Source of the DNA: Richelia intracellularis HH01
Lineage (GTDB): Bacteria > Cyanobacteriota > Cyanobacteriia > Cyanobacteriales > Nostocaceae
Length of the DNA: 40,113 bases
Direction: 5' to 3'
NCBI RefSeq assembly: GCF_000350105.1
Contig: NZ_CAIY01000056.1
Coordinates: 1-40,113 of the forward strand
The notes under the pieces were generated by a model. It saw only the letters and a program-made list of their open reading frames with translations. It was not told the DNA's origin and did not search any database. Position 1 is the stretch's first letter. Every line of letters begins with the position of its first letter. The translations under genes were made by a program, and so were the position numbers. Below are positions 39,071 through 40,113 of this stretch, one piece after another.

Positions 39071-39472
39071 ATGGCTAAACAGAAAAAATTTAAACCTCTA
39101 ATCGGTGAAGAACTACTCACAAAAGTCAAAGAGTTAGAGAACCTAAGCAAAGAAGAAAAAGCAAAAGAGTGCGGCTACTCTACCGTCACAAAAAACGGAA
39201 TAGAACGAGTCAATATGATGAAGTTCTTAAATGCTCTCATTGATGCAGAAGGTATTCAGTTAGATAGTAGTCCTAGCCTGAATGGTCATGGTGGGCGTAG
39301 TGCCAGTTACAGGATAAGTGTACAATCAAATGGCAACCTGCTGATTGGTTCTGCCTACACAAAACAAATGAATCTTCAACCAGGAGATGAGTTTGTTATC
39401 ACTCTGGGGAAAAAACATATTCGCTTAAAACAAGTAGATACGGAAGATGAAAGCGTAGAAGCTACAGCTTAA
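39071..39472 (+). CDS. AbrB-family transcriptional regulator (cyAbrB type)
   Basis: A 133-residue basic-then-acidic protein. Cyanobacterial AbrB proteins (cyAbrB/CalA group) regulate nitrogen, carbon, hydrogenase and heterocyst-related genes. The N-terminal helix-rich part (KPLIGEELLTKVKELENLSK, 8-27; ECGYSTVTKNGIERVNMMKF, 33-52) is typical of that group. The C-terminal half (about 78-122) carries the AbrB-like swapped-hairpin sequence ASYRISVQSNGNLLIGSAY and LQPGDEFVITLGKKHIRL, where cyanobacterial members bind DNA. The ATG at 39071 is preferred to the TTG one codon earlier because MAKQKKF is the normal family start. It ends in an acidic tail and is followed by a strong hairpin. Confidence 0.94.
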   Translation: MAKQKKFKPLIGEELLTKVKELENLSKEEKAKECGYSTVTKNGIERVNMMKFLNALIDAEGIQLDSSPSLNGHGGRSASYRISVQSNGNLLIGSAYTKQMNLQPGDEFVITLGKKHIRLKQVDTEDESVEATA

Positions 39473-39511
39473 ATATAAACTATTATTGGTACATAATTAT
39501 CTGCCATTACC

Positions 39512-39569
39512 TTACTCATAAATAAAATTGTGGGACTGAAATCCCCACAATTTTATTTGTGATGAGTAA
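39512..39569 (+). terminator. Terminator of the AbrB-family gene
   Basis: A 15-bp perfect stem (39520-39534 / 39544-39558, core AAATAAAATTGTGGG) is extended by 8 more pairs (39512-39519 / 39562-39569) after a 3-base bulge. The TTTTATTT on its 3' side supplies U-rich RNA. It begins 40 bases after the stop codon. Confidence 0.75.
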
Positions 39570-40113
39570 CAAGCTAATCTTATCAATTAAGTATTCAAGG
39601 CCTGTCAGTATTAATATCCTTACATTTAGTTGGTTCAAATAGAAACCATAGGCAAAAATTGATATTTTGTGTTTTATCTAGTGCTCATAAGTTATTTTGT
39701 AATAAATGTAATAATTACAAGCCTTGGCTTCTTGATACAACCAAAATTTCTAGATTATCTCGTTGAAGATATTTCAAGAAGAGTGTGCATATCTAAATCA
39801 AATAACTAGATAGCAAAATATTGAGGCCTTTAAAGGCTATAACATATAAGATAATAACTCTAATTATTAATAAATTTACAATAACTGTAACAGCCCAAAA
39901 ACAAAATAATAAAACTATAAGAAAATTAAATAGACTCAAGATAATTAGGAATTTATACAGAAAATAATAACTTTTGGCATAGTTAAATAGTTACCGACAT
40001 TTATTATAATGAAGAAAGAGAAATAGTTTTTATTAGAAAATAACTAATAATTAAAGTTGAGGCTTTATAGCTTATATTTATTTACTGAAGTCTAAATAGA
40101 AAAGTTAAAAAAA
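39570..40113. other. Spacer at the window end
   Basis: AT-rich, without a recognisable gene on either strand up to the end of the window. Confidence 0.5.

Noticed and set aside
1..40113. HIP1 palindrome (GCGATCGC), frequent in many cyanobacteria
   Set aside because: None was seen by eye; absence alone is not informative enough to report as a finding.
1..40113. A new defence, secretion or biosynthetic gene cluster
   Set aside because: The genes are isolated, mostly core functions in both orientations with long spacers; no group of linked unknown genes exists here.

Overview
The window looks like the chromosome of a filamentous, probably heterocystous cyanobacterium whose genome is decaying, as in host-associated lineages such as the diatom symbiont Richelia or the Azolla symbiont. 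Cyanobacterial markers seen in the sequence are a ferrochelatase with a C-terminal chlorophyll-binding-like segment, a cyanobacterial AbrB-like regulator, a tandem 6-pyruvoyl-tetrahydropterin synthase-like protein, a CIA30 domain set inside an NAD(P)-binding fold, and a SecA with a long insertion. The species cannot be fixed from this window alone. Adding up the intact reading frames by hand gives about 17.7 kb of coding sequence in 40.1 kb, or about 44 percent. The rest is very AT-rich spacer, and no transposase, CRISPR array, rRNA or prophage gene was seen.

Layout. 1-5.2 kb: grpE (+), preceded by unreadable spacer and followed by a recognisable dnaK fossil and 1.9 kb of spacer. 5.2-10.4 kb: hemL (-), tRNA-Thr(CGU) (-), a DUF3493-like gene without a start codon, and hisD (-). 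10.4-20 kb: 2 kb of spacer, a universal stress protein fossil (-) divergent from pgk (+), hemH (-), a methyltransferase gene with three in-frame stops (+), lipA (-), the tandem PTPS gene (+) and a second, intact methyltransferase (-). 20-25.9 kb: an amidase fossil (-), a small membrane protein (-) and ald (-). 26-31 kb: terC-like, CIA30-like and wecB genes (all +). 31.7-36.7 kb: secA (-) and ftsW (-). 38-39.5 kb: an Rrf2-family regulator (-) and an AbrB-family regulator (+).

How the genes relate. Almost every gene stands alone with long spacers, so no multi-gene operon is visible. What survives is mostly core: chaperone co-factor, tetrapyrrole synthesis (hemL, hemH), histidine, glycolysis, lipoate, protein export, cell division and two regulators. 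The clearest operon was probably grpE-dnaK, of which only grpE is intact. The losses are accessory or possibly redundant genes: stress protein, amidase, a methyltransferase, DUF3493, and one dnaK copy.

The most unusual signal is a set of long perfect inverted repeats in the spacers, including a 54-bp palindrome and stems of 14 to 24 bp. They share no common sequence, and one directly abuts the dnaK fossil where the middle of that gene should be. No convincing new multi-gene system was found.
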